From Hydrogenophaga sp. Root209 (GTDB lineage Bacteria > Pseudomonadota > Gammaproteobacteria > Burkholderiales > Burkholderiaceae_C): a DNA stretch of 64,000 bases. Shown piece by piece: positions 10,557-25,214 of the stretch. Location: NCBI RefSeq assembly GCF_001428625.1, contig NZ_LMIE01000029.1:351558-415557 (forward strand). The letters are read 5' to 3'. Position 1 is the stretch's first letter. Each line of letters opens with the position of its first letter. A program made the translations under genes and the position numbers. The notes beneath the pieces were generated by a model that was not told the origin of the DNA, made no database searches, and saw only the letters and a program-made list of their open reading frames with translations.

Positions 10557-11833
10557 TTGACTCTTTCGATGTCGGCGCCGATGCCGCGCAGTTTTTCTTC
10601 CATCTGGTCGTAGCCACGGTCCAGGTGGTAGATGCGGTCCACGATGGTTTCACCCTCGGCCACCAGGCCGGCGATCACCAGGCTGGCCGACGCCCGCAGG
10701 TCGGTGGCCATGACCGTGGCGCCGGACAGGCGCGAGATGCCTTCGACCACCGCCACCTTGCCGTCGACCTGGATGTGCGCGCCCAGGCGCACCAGCTCGT
10801 TGACGTGCATGAAGCGGTTCTCAAAAATGGTCTCGGTGACCTTGCTCGTGCCTTCGGCGATGCAGTTGAGCACCATGAACTGGGCCTGCATGTCGGTGGG
10901 AAAGCCCGGGTATTCGGTGGTGCGAAAGCTCTGCGCCTTCATGCGGCCGGTGGCCCGCACGCGAATGAAATCGCCGCCAGCGTCCTTGCCGGCTTCGATC
11001 TCCGCCCCGGCGTCGCGCAGCTTGTCGATCACGGCGTCGAGGTGGTCGGCGCGGCCATGACGCAACACCACGTCACCCCCGGTGGCGGCCACCGCGCACA
11101 GGAAGGTGCCGGTCTCGATGCGGTCGGCCACCACCTGGTGAGTGCAGCCGTGCAGGCGCTCCACGCCCTGGATGTGGATGCGGCTGGTGCCGTGGCCTTC
11201 GATCTTCGCGCCCATGGCAATCAGCATCTCGGCCAGGTCGCCGATCTCCGGCTCCTGCGCGGCGTTTTCCAGCAGCGTCTCGCCCTCGGCCAGCGCGGCG
11301 GCCATGAGGAAATTCTCGGTGCCGGTGACGGTGACCATGTCGGTGGCGATGCGCGCGCCGTGCAGGCGCGTCTTGCCCACGGGCAGCCGCGCGACCATGT
11401 AACCATGTTCGACCACGATCTCGGCGCCCATGGCCTGCATGCCTTTGATGTGCTGGTCGACCGGGCGCGAGCCGATGGCGCAACCACCCGGCAGCGACAC
11501 GCGGGCGTGTCCGAAGCGCGCGAGCAGCGGCCCGAGCACGAGCACCGAAGCGCGCATCGTCTTGACCAGCTCGTACGGCGCTTCAGCCTGGATGGGGTCG
11601 GCCGCCTGCAGCGTGATGCCACCACGATCGCCATGGGTCTGCGTCTGCACGCCCATGTTGTCGAGCAGTTGGCGCATGGTGGCCACGTCGCGCAGGCGCG
11701 GCACGTTGTTCAGGATCACTGGCTCCGAGGTGAGCAGCGCAGCGCACAACTCGGGCAGTGCGGCGTTCTTGGCACCGGAGATGGTCACCTCGCCATGGAG
11801 GGTACGGCCACCCGTGATTCGGAGTTTGTCCAT
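10553..11833 (-). CDS. murA: UDP-N-acetylglucosamine 1-carboxyvinyltransferase MurA
   Basis: MurA transfers enolpyruvate from PEP to UDP-GlcNAc, the first committed step of peptidoglycan precursor synthesis in the cytoplasm. The protein is a full-length 426 residues. The active-site cysteine that fosfomycin alkylates is present in [15 protein letters not shown], and the N-terminus has [10 protein letters not shown]. It lies between the BolA-like gene and hisG, and its stop overlaps the hisG start, so an essential wall gene is translationally coupled to histidine biosynthesis. Confidence 0.97.
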   Translation of the reverse strand: MDKLRITGGRTLHGEVTISGAKNAALPELCAALLTSEPVILNNVPRLRDVATMRQLLDNMGVQTQTHGDRGGITLQAADPIQAEAPYELVKTMRASVLVLGPLLARFGHARVSLPGGCAIGSRPVDQHIKGMQAMGAEIVVEHGYMVARLPVGKTRLHGARIATDMVTVTGTENFLMAAALAEGETLLENAAQEPEIGDLAEMLIAMGAKIEGHGTSRIHIQGVERLHGCTHQVVADRIETGTFLCAVAATGGDVVLRHGRADHLDAVIDKLRDAGAEIEAGKDAGGDFIRVRATGRMKAQSFRTTEYPGFPTDMQAQFMVLNCIAEGTSKVTETIFENRFMHVNELVRLGAHIQVDGKVAVVEGISRLSGATVMATDLRASASLVIAGLVAEGETIVDRIYHLDRGYDQMEEKLRGIGADIERVK

Positions 11834-11847
11834 GCCTGGCTATCGGT

Positions 11848-12087
11848 TCAGGGTTGGGCCGCCCATTCGGCGGGGGTGTAGGTCTTCATCGACAGGGCGT
11901 GTACCTCGTCGTTCTGGATGCGCTCGCCCAGCGTGCTGTACACGGCCTGGTGGCGCTTGATCAGGCGCAGGCCCTCGAACGCGGGCGAGACGATCACGGC
12001 GGCCCAATGCCGGCCATCGCCGGTAACTTCGATGTGCTCACACGGCAGGCCGGCGGCGATGAGGGTTTGCAGTTGTTCAGCGGTCAT
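11848..12087 (-). CDS. BolA-family protein (IbaG-like)
   Basis: This is a 79-residue BolA/IbaG-type protein. Family members partner with monothiol glutaredoxins in iron-sulfur cluster handling or affect envelope homeostasis. The core is recognisable: CEHIEVTGDGRHWAAVIVS, then FEGLRLIKRHQAVYSTLG with the invariant His, and the ALSMKTYTPAEW C-terminus. The neighbourhood (ABC permease two bases upstream, murA 14 bases downstream) matches the mla-ibaG-murA order of many proteobacteria. The open frame extends much further upstream only as a shadow of the permease gene. Confidence 0.94.
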   Translation of the reverse strand: MTAEQLQTLIAAGLPCEHIEVTGDGRHWAAVIVSPAFEGLRLIKRHQAVYSTLGERIQNDEVHALSMKTYTPAEWAAQP

Positions 12088-12089
12088 GT

Positions 12090-12845
12090 CTAGTGGCGAA
12101 TTTTGTAGCCGGTCTTGAGCAGGTGCAGCGCGACTGCACTCACGATGGCGAGTGCCCCACCCACCAGGGCCAGGCTGATCCAGGGCGACACGTCGCTCAC
12201 ACCAAAAAAGCCATAGCGAAAGCCGTCGATCATGTAGAAGAACGGGTTGAGGTGGCTCACCTTCTGCCAGAACTCGGGCAGGGAGTGGATTGAGTAGAAC
12301 ACGCCCGAGAGGAAGGTCATGGGCACGATGATGAAGTTCTGGAACGCGGCCATCTGGTCGAACTTCTCGGCCCACAGACCCGCGATCAACCCCAGCGCAC
12401 CCAACAAGGCCGCGCCCATGAAGCCGAACGCCAGGATCCACAACGGCGCCACCAATGACGGCTGGGCGAACCACCAGGTCACCGCCATCACGCCCATGCC
12501 CACGGCCAGACCCCGCACGATGGACGAGCCGACGTAGGCGACGAACCAGGCGCGGTGCGAGAGTGGTGTGAGCAGCAGGAACACCAGATTGCCCATGATC
12601 TTGCTCTGGACCAACGAAGACGAGCTGTTCGCAAACGCGTTCTGCAACACGCTCATCATCACCAGGCCAGGCAGCAGGAAGGCGGTGTAGCTCACCGAAT
12701 CGTAGACCTGAACCCGGTCTTCGAGCACATGGCCGAAGATCATCAGGTACAGGATGGCGGTGATCACCGGTGCGGCCACGGTCTGGAAGCCAACCTTCCA
12801 GAAGCGCAGCACTTCCTTGTAAAAAAGGGTTTGCCAACCGGTCAT
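12090..12845 (-). CDS. ABC-2 type transporter permease
   Basis: This is an integral membrane subunit of an ABC exporter (251 residues, six predicted spans) of the ABC2_membrane family, similar to YadH-type permeases. The conserved MTFLSGVFYSIHSLPE segment with the proline and aromatic residues of the ABC-2 signature is present near residue 170. It is coupled to the upstream ATPase gene by a four-base overlap. The substrate is unknown; the family includes polysaccharide, drug and lipid exporters. In beta-proteobacteria this pair commonly sits between mlaB and bolA, which hints at an envelope-related substrate. Confidence 0.93.
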   Translation of the reverse strand: MTGWQTLFYKEVLRFWKVGFQTVAAPVITAILYLMIFGHVLEDRVQVYDSVSYTAFLLPGLVMMSVLQNAFANSSSSLVQSKIMGNLVFLLLTPLSHRAWFVAYVGSSIVRGLAVGMGVMAVTWWFAQPSLVAPLWILAFGFMGAALLGALGLIAGLWAEKFDQMAAFQNFIIVPMTFLSGVFYSIHSLPEFWQKVSHLNPFFYMIDGFRYGFFGVSDVSPWISLALVGGALAIVSAVALHLLKTGYKIRH

Positions 12846-13780
12846 GCAGGCACTTTCACCTGGGTGGCGGTGCGAGGTTGTGCACCCGTCAAATCCAGAA
12901 ATACGTCTTCAAGATCGGCCTTGCGGATCTCGATGTCTTCGGGCACAACGCCTCTCTCGCGCAGCCTCGCAAGAATGTGCTCGACGGCGAGCGCATCGTT
13001 GGCCGGCAACTGCACCACACGACCGGTGATGCGCGCCTGAACGGCCAGCTCGGGCGGCAGGCTCGAGTCGGTCTTGAAACGCAGCACGTTGGACGCGGCG
13101 CGCGACAGCAGCGCCGAGGTCGATTCGAGGGCCACCACCCTGCCTTGCTTGAGCATGGCGATGCGCCCGCACAGCGCTTCGGCCTCTTCCAGGTAGTGCG
13201 TGGTCAGCAGCACGGTACGGCCCAGGCGTTTGTTCAGATCGGAAATGAAATGCCACAGGGTCTGGCGCAATTCCACGTCCACACCCGCGGTGGGTTCGTC
13301 GAGCACGATCACCGGTGGCTTGTGCACCAACGCCTGCGCGATGAGCACGCGGCGTTTCATGCCGCCGGAGAGCTGGCGCATGTTGGCGTTGGCCTTGTCC
13401 GTGAGGCCCAGACCTTCCAGCAGTTCGTCAATCCAGGCGTCGTTGCGCTGGATGCCGAAATAGCCTGACTGGATGCGCAGGGCTTCGCGCACGTTGAAAA
13501 AGGGGTCGAACACCAGTTCCTGGGGAACCACGCCGAGCTGGCGACGGGCTGCCTGGTAGTCGGCCTGCACGTCGCAGCCATGCACAAGCACACGGCCTGA
13601 CGTGGCGCGGGCCAGTCCGGCCAGGATGCTGATCAGGGTGGTCTTGCCAGCACCGTTGGGCCCGAGCAGGCCGAAGAACTCACCGGCCTCAATGTCGAAC
13701 GACACCGACTGCAGGGCCTGCACGGCGCCGCGCGAGGACGGGTAGCTTTTGGAGACGTCAGAGAAGGAAACTGCGGGCAT
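12842..13780 (-). CDS. ABC transporter ATP-binding protein (partner of ABC-2 permease)
   Basis: This cytoplasmic ATPase of 312 residues energises the downstream permease. Walker A is GPNGAGKTT near residue 41, the signature is LSGGMKRRV, and Walker B is VIVLDEPTAG followed by the H-loop TTHYLEEA. About 80 C-terminal residues after the nucleotide-binding domain form an accessory domain typical of CcmA/YadG-type exporters. The 137-base gap before mlaB holds a perfect 6-bp hairpin with a GGGG loop (13830-13845) but no convincing terminator tract. Confidence 0.94.
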   Translation of the reverse strand: MPAVSFSDVSKSYPSSRGAVQALQSVSFDIEAGEFFGLLGPNGAGKTTLISILAGLARATSGRVLVHGCDVQADYQAARRQLGVVPQELVFDPFFNVREALRIQSGYFGIQRNDAWIDELLEGLGLTDKANANMRQLSGGMKRRVLIAQALVHKPPVIVLDEPTAGVDVELRQTLWHFISDLNKRLGRTVLLTTHYLEEAEALCGRIAMLKQGRVVALESTSALLSRAASNVLRFKTDSSLPPELAVQARITGRVVQLPANDALAVEHILARLRERGVVPEDIEIRKADLEDVFLDLTGAQPRTATQVKVPA

Positions 13781-13917
13781 GCGCGGGGAAAACCACTGAG
13801 GTCATTGGCCGCGCACAGGACATCTGGCAGCGGTTGGGGAACCGCGTATTTTATGCTCGGTGGGTTGCCCGCACTGCGCACGGGACAAGGCCCGGCGCCA
13901 GATGCGATGGCGAGCCG

Positions 13918-14214
13918 TCAGGGGGCAAGCAGTTCGCCCACCCCATACAGACCCATGAGGTCCTCCAGCCGTCGCGGCCAGTTGCTCACCTGCAGGGTCT
14001 TGCCTTCAGCCCGGAGCTGACGGCGCAGCTCCAGCAGAATAGCCACCGCCGACGAGTCGAACACGCGCAGCGAAGCGGCATCGAGCATCACCACCGGGCC
14101 GGATTGCTGCGCAAGAGCCTGCTTCAGCTCCATCAAGGTCTTGCCGGCTTCCGCCAGAGTGACCTGTGCTGGCAGGGCCGCGGACACCGCGGCCGGGGAC
14201 ATGGCAGTCGTCAC
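13918..14214 (-). CDS. mlaB: MlaB, STAS-domain component of the Mla lipid transporter
   Basis: MlaB is the small cytoplasmic STAS protein that stabilises the MlaFE ABC complex. The 98-residue protein has the STAS core: GPVVMLDAASLRVFDSSAVA, in which DSSA is the conserved loop, followed by a helix with LLELRRQLRAEGK. Being next to mlaC and in the same direction identifies it as MlaB rather than an anti-sigma factor antagonist. Confidence 0.9.
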   Translation of the reverse strand: MTTAMSPAAVSAALPAQVTLAEAGKTLMELKQALAQQSGPVVMLDAASLRVFDSSAVAILLELRRQLRAEGKTLQVSNWPRRLEDLMGLYGVGELLAP

Positions 14215-14218
14215 GTGG

Positions 14219-14845
14219 TCAGCTGGTCTTGGCCACGTTGGACTTGTTGCGCTGCACCAGCGATGCGATCAGGCCATCAATGCCCTTGGCATTGATCTCC
14301 TGCGCGAACTGGGTGCGGTAGGTTTCCACCAGCCAGACGCCCAGCACGTTGATGTCGTAGATCTTCCAGCCGCTGGCGGTCTTTTCCATGCGGTAGTCGA
14401 GCTGGATCGGATCGCCCTTGCCGCGCACTTCGGAGCGCACCACCACCTCGGTGTCTTCGGGCTTGGAGCGCATGGGCTTGAAGGTCACGGTCTGGTCCTT
14501 CACCTCGCCGAGCGCGCCGGAGTAGGTGCGCACCAGCAGGATCTTGAACTCGTCCTGCAACTGCTTCTGCTGCGCGGGTGTGGCCTGACGCCAGAAGCGG
14601 CCGACCGCCGAGGAGGTCATGCGGGTGAAGTTGACGCTGGGCAGGATTTTGGAATCCACCAGCGCCACGATGCGGTTCACATCACCCGCCTGGATGGCGG
14701 GATCGGCCTTCACGGAGGCAAGCACGTCGCTGGAAAGGCGCTTGATCAAGGCATCGGGGGCTTCGTCTTGCGCCATGGCAGGCACGGACATCACACCAGC
14801 GGCGGTGATCACGAGGGCAGTGAGCCAGGAGCGGCGTTTCATCAT
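14219..14845 (-). CDS. mlaC: MlaC, periplasmic phospholipid shuttle
   Basis: MlaC carries phospholipids between outer-membrane MlaA and inner-membrane MlaFEDB. The protein begins with a basic n-region and hydrophobic signal peptide ending at AMAQDE, so it is secreted by Sec. The mature part is the Tol-Tol-Ttg2 (MlaC) fold with the motifs VDSKILPSVNFTRMTSSAVG and YDINVLGVWLVETYR. Two ATG codons are adjacent; I chose the first because GAAAGGAA lies about ten bases upstream. It is five bases before mlaB. Confidence 0.94.
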   Translation of the reverse strand: MMKRRSWLTALVITAAGVMSVPAMAQDEAPDALIKRLSSDVLASVKADPAIQAGDVNRIVALVDSKILPSVNFTRMTSSAVGRFWRQATPAQQKQLQDEFKILLVRTYSGALGEVKDQTVTFKPMRSKPEDTEVVVRSEVRGKGDPIQLDYRMEKTASGWKIYDINVLGVWLVETYRTQFAQEINAKGIDGLIASLVQRNKSNVAKTS

Positions 14846-14960
14846 GAGGTTGTTTCCTTTCGCGGCCAGAGGCCCTGCTGCAGACAATGCAGCGTATTTC
14901 ATCAGAACCGTACAAATATGAAGCAGTTCCACTTCATTCGTTGCGATACGTATCAGCGCG

Positions 14961-15698
14961 TCACTGGTCCCCGCCGCCCAGACCGATCCCTTTGTCGATC
15001 ATGTCGTCGATCTGGCTTTGGCGGCGGTTGAGGTAGAGATCGCGGGTGAAGCTGTATTTGTCGAGCGCAGCGTCTTCCAGCAGCGATGACGCACGCAGCA
15101 AGCCGGCGCGGGTGTCGACCACGCGCAACGCAGTGAGCGAGTTGCGGGCCGGCACATCGTTCAGGCCGGAAACCGGGTCCACGCTCATGTCCACCAACAG
15201 GCCGGTGCCGTCGCGCACCGACGAGGGACCGAAGATCGGCAACACCAGGTAAGCGCCGGACGGCGCGCCCCAACGACCCAAGGTCTGGCCGAAGTCCAGG
15301 CGGGTGCGGGGAATACCGGCTTCGGTCGCAATATCGAGCAAGCCTGCCAGACCCAACACCGTGTTGACGCTGAAACGCATCAGGTTTTCAGTGGCTTCGC
15401 GGGGACGGAGCTGGAACGCCGCATTGGCCGCCGACCACAGGTCGCCGATGTTGCCAAAGAAGTTGTTCACGCCGGTTTGAACCGGGCTGGGTGTGACGTC
15501 TTTGTAGACGGTGGCCACCGGCTTGAGCACCGCCGTGTCCACGGCGTCGTTGAAGCGGTAGACACCGCGGTTGAACGGCTCCAGCGGATCGCGCGGATTG
15601 GCGTCGGGACCGGTGGCGCAGCCCGTCAGCACGGCCAACGCAATGCCGCCCGCCAGCAGCCCTGTGGACCGACTGGTCTTGGCGAATGTGTCTTTCAT
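14961..15698 (-). CDS. mlaA: MlaA (VacJ), outer-membrane lipoprotein of the Mla system
   Basis: MlaA removes mislocalised phospholipids from the outer leaflet of the outer membrane. The 245-residue protein has a lipoprotein signal with lipobox LTGC (Cys27) and the family signature DPLEPFNRGVYRFNDAVD directly after it; GTGLLVDMSVDPVSG and the C-terminal SQIDDMID are also typical. The MKDTF start has AGGGGG seven bases upstream, so the extra upstream residues in the open frame are not used. Having mlaA between mlaD and mlaC is the usual beta-proteobacterial order, unlike E. coli where mlaA is unlinked. Confidence 0.95.
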   Translation of the reverse strand: MKDTFAKTSRSTGLLAGGIALAVLTGCATGPDANPRDPLEPFNRGVYRFNDAVDTAVLKPVATVYKDVTPSPVQTGVNNFFGNIGDLWSAANAAFQLRPREATENLMRFSVNTVLGLAGLLDIATEAGIPRTRLDFGQTLGRWGAPSGAYLVLPIFGPSSVRDGTGLLVDMSVDPVSGLNDVPARNSLTALRVVDTRAGLLRASSLLEDAALDKYSFTRDLYLNRRQSQIDDMIDKGIGLGGGDQ

Positions 15699-15806
15699 CT
15701 TGGAACCCCCTGGGCGCATCGCCCGAATCGTTGTTGCTTGAGCAGCTTGCATTCTTGTCAGGTTGCAGCGTCTTGTATGAACGCTCCGCCAAAAGCCCTG
15801 TCGGGC

Positions 15807-16286
15807 CTACTCGGCGGGCTTGGCATCGCCGCTGTCGGCGGCCTTGCTGAACAGGAACTGGCTGATCAGGTTCTCCAGGATCACCGCCGACTGCGTCTGC
15901 GTGATCACGGCGCCAGCGGCGATGTTCTCGGCGTCACCGCCTGGCTCGATGCCGATGTACTGCTCGCCCAGCAGGCCGCTGGTGAGGATCTTGAGTGAGC
16001 TGTCCTTGGGGAAGGCGTAGCGTGACTCCAGTGCCAGCGTGATGTTGGCTTGGAAGGTCTTGTCATCAAAGGTGATGGACTCCACGCGCCCCACCACCAC
16101 GCCGGCGCTGCGCACGGCGGCTTTGGGTTTGACGCCACCGGCATTGTCGAAACGGCCCACCACCTGGTAGGTCTTCTCGAAGTTCAGGCTGAGCAGGTTG
16201 GCCGATTGCAGGGCCAGGAACAAAATGGCGGCCGCACCGATCAGCACGAACAGGCCGACCCAGATGTCATTTTTGGAAGTTTGCAT
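15807..16286 (-). CDS. mlaD: MlaD, MCE-domain lipid-binding protein
   Basis: MlaD is anchored in the inner membrane by one N-terminal helix (about residues 7-27) and forms a hexameric ring that passes lipids between MlaE and MlaC. The 159-residue protein contains one MCE domain starting at YQVVGRFDNAGGVKPKAAVR and ending near LLGEQYIGIEPGG. The short C-terminal hydrophobic helix ENLISQFLFSKAA is also typical. It lies 27 bases after mlaE. Confidence 0.95.
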   Translation of the reverse strand: MQTSKNDIWVGLFVLIGAAAILFLALQSANLLSLNFEKTYQVVGRFDNAGGVKPKAAVRSAGVVVGRVESITFDDKTFQANITLALESRYAFPKDSSLKILTSGLLGEQYIGIEPGGDAENIAAGAVITQTQSAVILENLISQFLFSKAADSGDAKPAE

Positions 16287-16313
16287 GTTGATCTCCGCTG
16301 AAGGGTTGTGGCC

Positions 16314-17096
16314 TCAGATGCTGAACATCGTGGCGGTGAGGATGAAGTCCAGCGCCAGCACGGACAGCGACGCCATCACCACGGTGCGGGTGGTGGCGCG
16401 CGAAACGCCTTCGGGCGTGGGGTGTGCGCTGTAGCCCTGGAGCAAGGCGATGAAGGTCACGGCGAAGCCGAACACCACGCTCTTGACGACGCCGTTGCCG
16501 ACATCGGCCCAGACGTCCACCCCGCCCTGCATCTGGCTCCAGAAGGCGCCACCGTCCAGGCCGAGCATGAGCACACCCACCACCCAGCCTCCGATCACGC
16601 CCACCGCACTGAAGATGCCGGCGAGCAGAGGCATGGCGATCACGCCGGCCCAGAAACGCGGGGCCAACACGCGGCGCACCGGGTCCACCGCCATCATCTC
16701 CATGGCACTGAGTTGTTCACCGGCTTTCATGAGGCCGATCTCGGCCGTGAGCGAAGTGCCGGCGCGCCCGGCAAACAGCAGCGCCGTGATCACCGGGCCG
16801 AGTTCGCGCACCAGCGAGAGCGTGACCAGCAGCCCCAGCGCTTCGGTGGCGCCATAGATACGCAACGTGTAGTAGCCCTGCAGGCCGAGCACGAAGCCGA
16901 CGAACAGGCCGGAGACGCTGATGATGGCCAGCGAGTGGTTGCCCAGGAAGTGGATCTGGTCGCGCAGCAGCACCGGGCGGCGCAGTGCCGCGCCCAGCAG
17001 CCAGAGCAGGCGCGCCATCAGGCGCGTGCCGGTGCCGATGTCGGTGATCTGGCTGCGTACCGCGAAGCCCAGGCGGGCGATCCACGCCGTTGTCAT
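16314..17096 (-). CDS. mlaE: MlaE, permease of the Mla ABC transporter
   Basis: MlaE is the membrane subunit of the phospholipid ABC transporter. The 260-residue protein has five or six spans and the MlaE family motifs [19 protein letters not shown] and [19 protein letters not shown] around residues 95-135. The start overlaps the mlaF stop by four bases (ATGA), as is common for mlaFE. Confidence 0.96.
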   Translation of the reverse strand: MTTAWIARLGFAVRSQITDIGTGTRLMARLLWLLGAALRRPVLLRDQIHFLGNHSLAIISVSGLFVGFVLGLQGYYTLRIYGATEALGLLVTLSLVRELGPVITALLFAGRAGTSLTAEIGLMKAGEQLSAMEMMAVDPVRRVLAPRFWAGVIAMPLLAGIFSAVGVIGGWVVGVLMLGLDGGAFWSQMQGGVDVWADVGNGVVKSVVFGFAVTFIALLQGYSAHPTPEGVSRATTRTVVMASLSVLALDFILTATMFSI

Positions 17097-17929
17097 GCCC
17101 GCTCCTTGAGGCCAGCCAGGTCGCCATTACCGAAGTCTTCTTCCAGACTGGGGCCAGGGTGATGGAAGCGCACCGGGCCATCGGGCAAGGCGTTGACGAA
17201 TTGCTTGACCAGCGGATCTTCGCTGTGGCGCACCTCGTCGGGCGTGCCTTGCGCGGCAATTTTGCCGTTGGCCAGCACGATGACCTGGTCGGCGATGTGG
17301 AAGGTTTCATCCAGGTCGTGCGAGACCACGATGCTGGTCAGGCCCATGGCGTCGTTCAGCTGGCGGATCAACCGGGCGGCGGTACCCAGCGAGATCGGGT
17401 CGAGGCCGGCAAAGGGCTCGTCGTACATCACGAGTTCGGGGTCGAGCGCAATGGCGCGGGCCAGCGCCACGCGCCGGGCCATGCCGCCCGAAAGTTCACT
17501 GGGCATGAGGTCGCGCGCACCACGCAGGCCCACCGCGTTGAGCTTCATCAGCACGATGTCGCGCACCAGGGCCTCGGGCAGATTCGTGTGCTCGCGCAAG
17601 GGGAATGCCACGTTGTCCAGCACACTCATGTCGGTGAACAGCGCGCCAAACTGGAACAGCATCCCCATGCGCCGGCGTGCGGCGTACAGTGCTTCGGCCC
17701 GCATGACGGTGATGTCCTGGCCGTCAAACAGGGTCTGGCCTTTCTGTGCGCGCAGCTGCCCGCCGATGAGGCGCAACACGGTGGTCTTGCCGCCACCAGA
17801 CGCGCCCATGAGCGCCGTGACCTTGCCGCGGGGCACGGTCAGCGTGATGTTGTCGAGGATGGCGCGCTCGCCGTACCCGAAGGTGAGATTGCGCAGTTCG
17901 ACCAGAGGAGAAGCGTTTTCAGTGGACAT
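17093..17929 (-). CDS. mlaF: MlaF, ATP-binding protein of the Mla transporter
   Basis: MlaF is the ATPase that drives phospholipid movement with MlaE. It has Walker [10 protein letters not shown], signature [14 protein letters not shown], Walker [13 protein letters not shown] and the H-loop VSHDLDET. The 278-residue protein starts at MSTENASP; a few more upstream codons are open, but that stretch is the terminator stem of gltD. It is the first gene of mlaFEDACB, and that cluster continues on the same strand toward murA and his. Confidence 0.96.
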   Translation of the reverse strand: MSTENASPLVELRNLTFGYGERAILDNITLTVPRGKVTALMGASGGGKTTVLRLIGGQLRAQKGQTLFDGQDITVMRAEALYAARRRMGMLFQFGALFTDMSVLDNVAFPLREHTNLPEALVRDIVLMKLNAVGLRGARDLMPSELSGGMARRVALARAIALDPELVMYDEPFAGLDPISLGTAARLIRQLNDAMGLTSIVVSHDLDETFHIADQVIVLANGKIAAQGTPDEVRHSEDPLVKQFVNALPDGPVRFHHPGPSLEEDFGNGDLAGLKERA

Positions 17930-17931
17930 CA

Positions 17932-17963
17932 AACAAAAACCGGGCAATGGGTGCCCGGTTTTT
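17932..17963 (-). terminator. Rho-independent terminator after gltBD
   Basis: A perfect 10-bp inverted repeat (AAACCGGGCA / TGCCCGGTTT) with a five-base loop is followed on the minus strand by a T-rich run (GTTTTTGTTT read in that direction). It lies 54 bases past the gltD stop and just before the mlaF start, so it should end the gltBD transcript and insulate mlaF. The plus-strand side also has a T run, so it could work in both directions. Confidence 0.85.
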
Positions 17964-18016
17964 CGATGATACGAGATTCGGGGTAAACCCCAAGCCTCGG
18001 TGTGTTTCGTTTGATG

Positions 18017-19483
18017 TCAGCGTGGCAAATCGGAGAAGCCCATGAGGAATTCGTCCACCGAGCGCGCGGCCTGACGGCCTTCGCGGATGGCCCACACCAC
18101 GAGACTCTGGCCACGGCGCATGTCGCCGGCGGCGAAGACCTTGGGCACGTTGGTGGCGTAGCCGCCGCTGAACTCGGTGCTGGCCTTGGCGTTGCCGCGG
18201 CCATCCTTGTCCACGCCGAAGCCCTCCAGGATGCTGGCGACCGGGTTCACGAAACCCATCGCCAGGAGCACCAGGTCGGCCTTGTACTCCTTTTCGGTAC
18301 CTGGAATTTCGACCAGCTTGCCGTCTTTCATCTCGACATGCACGGTGGTCAGGCCAGTGACCTTGCCCTTTTCGCCCACGAAGGCCTTGGTGGAAATGGC
18401 GAACTCGCGGGTGCAGCCTTCTTCATGGCTGGAACTGGTGCGCAACTTGAGCGGCCAGTACGGCCACACCAGAGGCTTGTTTTCCTCTTCCGGCGGCTGC
18501 GGCATCACCTCGAACTGGGTGACGCTGACGGCGCCGTGGCGGTTGCTCGTGCCCACGCAGTCGGAGCCGGTGTCGCCGCCACCGATCACGATCACGTGTT
18601 TGCCGTCGGCGCGCAGCTGGCTCTTGACCTTGTCGCCCGCATTCACCTTGTTCTGCTGTGGCAGGAACTCCATTGCGAAATGGATGCCGTCGAGGTCGCG
18701 GCCGGGCACCGGCAGGTCGCGGCTTTGCTCGGAGCCGCCTGTCAGCAGCACGGCGTCAAAGTCCTTTTGCAGCTGTTCGGGGGTGATGGTTTCCTTGGCC
18801 CAGTTGGTGACCTTGCTGTCCTTGGGCAGCGTGCCGACCATCACGCCGGTGCGGAACACCACGCCTTCGGCTTCCATCTGCGCTACGCGGCGATCGATGT
18901 GGGTCTTCTCCATCTTGAAATCGGGAATGCCATAGCGCAGCAAGCCGCCCACGCGGTCGTTCTTCTCGAACAGGGTCACGCTGTGGCCGGCTCGCGCCAG
19001 TTGCTGGGCTGCCGCCATGCCGGCAGGACCCGAGCCGACCACGGCCACGTTCTTGCCGGTCTTGTGACGCGGCGGCTGCGGCAGCACCCATCCCTCGGCC
19101 CAGGCGCGGTCGATGATGGCGTGTTCGATCGACTTGATCCCGACGGGGTCGTCGTTAACGTTGAGCGTGCACGCGGCCTCGCAGGGCGCGGGGCAGATGC
19201 GGCCGGTGAACTCGGGGAAGTTGTTGGTGCTGTGCAGCACCGTGATCGCGTTCTTCCAGTCGCCCTGGTACACGAGGTCGTTGAAATCCGGAATGATGTT
19301 GTTGACCGGGCAGCCGCTGTTGCAGAACGGCGTGCCGCAGTCCATGCAGCGAGCGGCCTGCACCTTGGACTGCTGGTCATCCAGCGCAACGACGAATTCC
19401 TTGTAGTGCTTCAGGCGCTCGGGCACGGGCTTGTAGCCCTCTTCCAGACGCTCGTATTCCATGAAGCCGGTGACTTTTCCCAT
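18017..19483 (-). CDS. gltD: Glutamate synthase (NADPH) small subunit GltD
   Basis: GltD takes electrons from NADPH through FAD and [4Fe-4S] clusters to GltB. The N-terminal cluster-binding region shows [17 protein letters not shown] and [10 protein letters not shown]. The FAD-binding motif is [20 protein letters not shown] and the NADPH-binding motif [15 protein letters not shown]. The protein is full length at 488 residues. It follows gltB by 26 bases in a classical gltBD operon. Confidence 0.97.
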   Translation of the reverse strand: MGKVTGFMEYERLEEGYKPVPERLKHYKEFVVALDDQQSKVQAARCMDCGTPFCNSGCPVNNIIPDFNDLVYQGDWKNAITVLHSTNNFPEFTGRICPAPCEAACTLNVNDDPVGIKSIEHAIIDRAWAEGWVLPQPPRHKTGKNVAVVGSGPAGMAAAQQLARAGHSVTLFEKNDRVGGLLRYGIPDFKMEKTHIDRRVAQMEAEGVVFRTGVMVGTLPKDSKVTNWAKETITPEQLQKDFDAVLLTGGSEQSRDLPVPGRDLDGIHFAMEFLPQQNKVNAGDKVKSQLRADGKHVIVIGGGDTGSDCVGTSNRHGAVSVTQFEVMPQPPEEENKPLVWPYWPLKLRTSSSHEEGCTREFAISTKAFVGEKGKVTGLTTVHVEMKDGKLVEIPGTEKEYKADLVLLAMGFVNPVASILEGFGVDKDGRGNAKASTEFSGGYATNVPKVFAAGDMRRGQSLVVWAIREGRQAARSVDEFLMGFSDLPR

Positions 19484-19509
19484 GATGCGTGTCCTTCGAT
19501 TGCGTTGGC

Positions 19510-24288
<4,779 letters not shown>

Positions 24289-24375
24289 GGCGCTTCCTTC
24301 TCGGTTCGGGGGCGTTGATTCAAAACGTGGGACTGCGGAGCATATTGCATCGCAACAACAATGCCAAGCAGATTA

Positions 24376-24395
24376 AATGGGGTCAGATTCTAATT
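24376..24395 (+). repeat. Left terminal motif of the RayT element
   Basis: The sequence AATGGGGTCAGATTCTAATT is the inverted partner of the motif at 25215-25235, sharing GGGGTC-GATTC plus flanking AT-rich bases. It lies 80 bases beyond the RayT stop. Confidence 0.6.
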
Positions 24396-24475
24396 ACATG
24401 CGTCGATCTTCAGTCTCTCATTAATTGGGGACATGTTTGATGCGCACGCAATTTGGCGTAGAGGGCAGTTGGTGA

Positions 24476-25177
24476 TCAACCTCTTTTTAGAGAGCGGCCT
24501 GCCGGCCTGCCGGCACGCGCTTTGCTAATTCGACGCGGCGTCTGCTTTTGAAGGGCCTCCACAAAACGGGCATCGCCCAGTGCCCAACCGTGCAGCGTGG
24601 CGAGCGTGATGGCATGTTGTTCATCGGCGGTCAGTCCCGCGCGCACCAATTCGGTGTAAGCGGCCTCCCTTGCAAAGGGCGTGTTCCCCAAACTCCAGTA
24701 CAAGGAATGGGGTGTGACGCGCCGGTCGTTGGTCTGACCGACAAAATGGTGGTGGCTGGACCAGACGTATTGCCTCGGGTCGCCAACGATGCCCGCACGC
24801 ACCGGATTGAGGTCCAGATAAGCCATGCAGGCCAGCAGGTAACGATCGGACTGAATCAGCGTGGACTTGTAGCGTCCTTCCCAGAGGGTGCCGGTGCGCT
24901 GGTGCAAGTCGTTGAAATAGCGCACGTAGCGACGCCCCACCGCCTGCATCATCAACGGTACACCCTCCCCTGTTTCGGGTGTGAGCAGCAAGTGGAAATG
25001 GTTGTCCATCAGCACGTACGCGTTGATCGCCACCTGGTGCTTTTTGGCGTTCTCGCCCAGCAATTCGAGCAGCACTTCGCGGTCAGCATCGGTTTTGACG
25101 ATCGCTTGTCGGTTGTTGCCGCGTTGGATCACATGATGGGGATAGCCGGCAACGGTGAGGCGGGGCAGACGGGCCAT
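24476..25177 (-). CDS. rayT: REP-associated tyrosine transposase (RayT/TnpA_REP, Y1_Tnp domain)
   Basis: This is an HUH single-strand nuclease related to IS200/IS605 transposases, thought to process REP palindromes. The 233-residue protein has the HUH motif HFH in LMDNHFHLLLTPE (about residue 58), the catalytic-tyrosine helix VGRRYVRYFNDLH, and the family motifs GTLWEGRYKS and YLDLNPVRAG. The MARLPRL start is the conserved N-terminus; a longer open frame upstream is not supported. The C-terminus is Arg/Lys/Gly-rich. The gene appears intact. Its position between gltB and an MFS gene looks like an insertion in the intergenic space. Confidence 0.93.
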   Translation of the reverse strand: MARLPRLTVAGYPHHVIQRGNNRQAIVKTDADREVLLELLGENAKKHQVAINAYVLMDNHFHLLLTPETGEGVPLMMQAVGRRYVRYFNDLHQRTGTLWEGRYKSTLIQSDRYLLACMAYLDLNPVRAGIVGDPRQYVWSSHHHFVGQTNDRRVTPHSLYWSLGNTPFAREAAYTELVRAGLTADEQHAITLATLHGWALGDARFVEALQKQTPRRISKARAGRPAGRSLKRG

Positions 25178-25214
25178 GGTGGTTGAGCGCGTTGAGGGCA
25201 GCGCGAGGTTGCGA

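Noticed and set aside
13830-13845. Perfect 6-bp hairpin with GGGG loop between mlaB and the ABC ATPase gene
   Set aside because: No T run on either side in the right place, so I did not call it a terminator.
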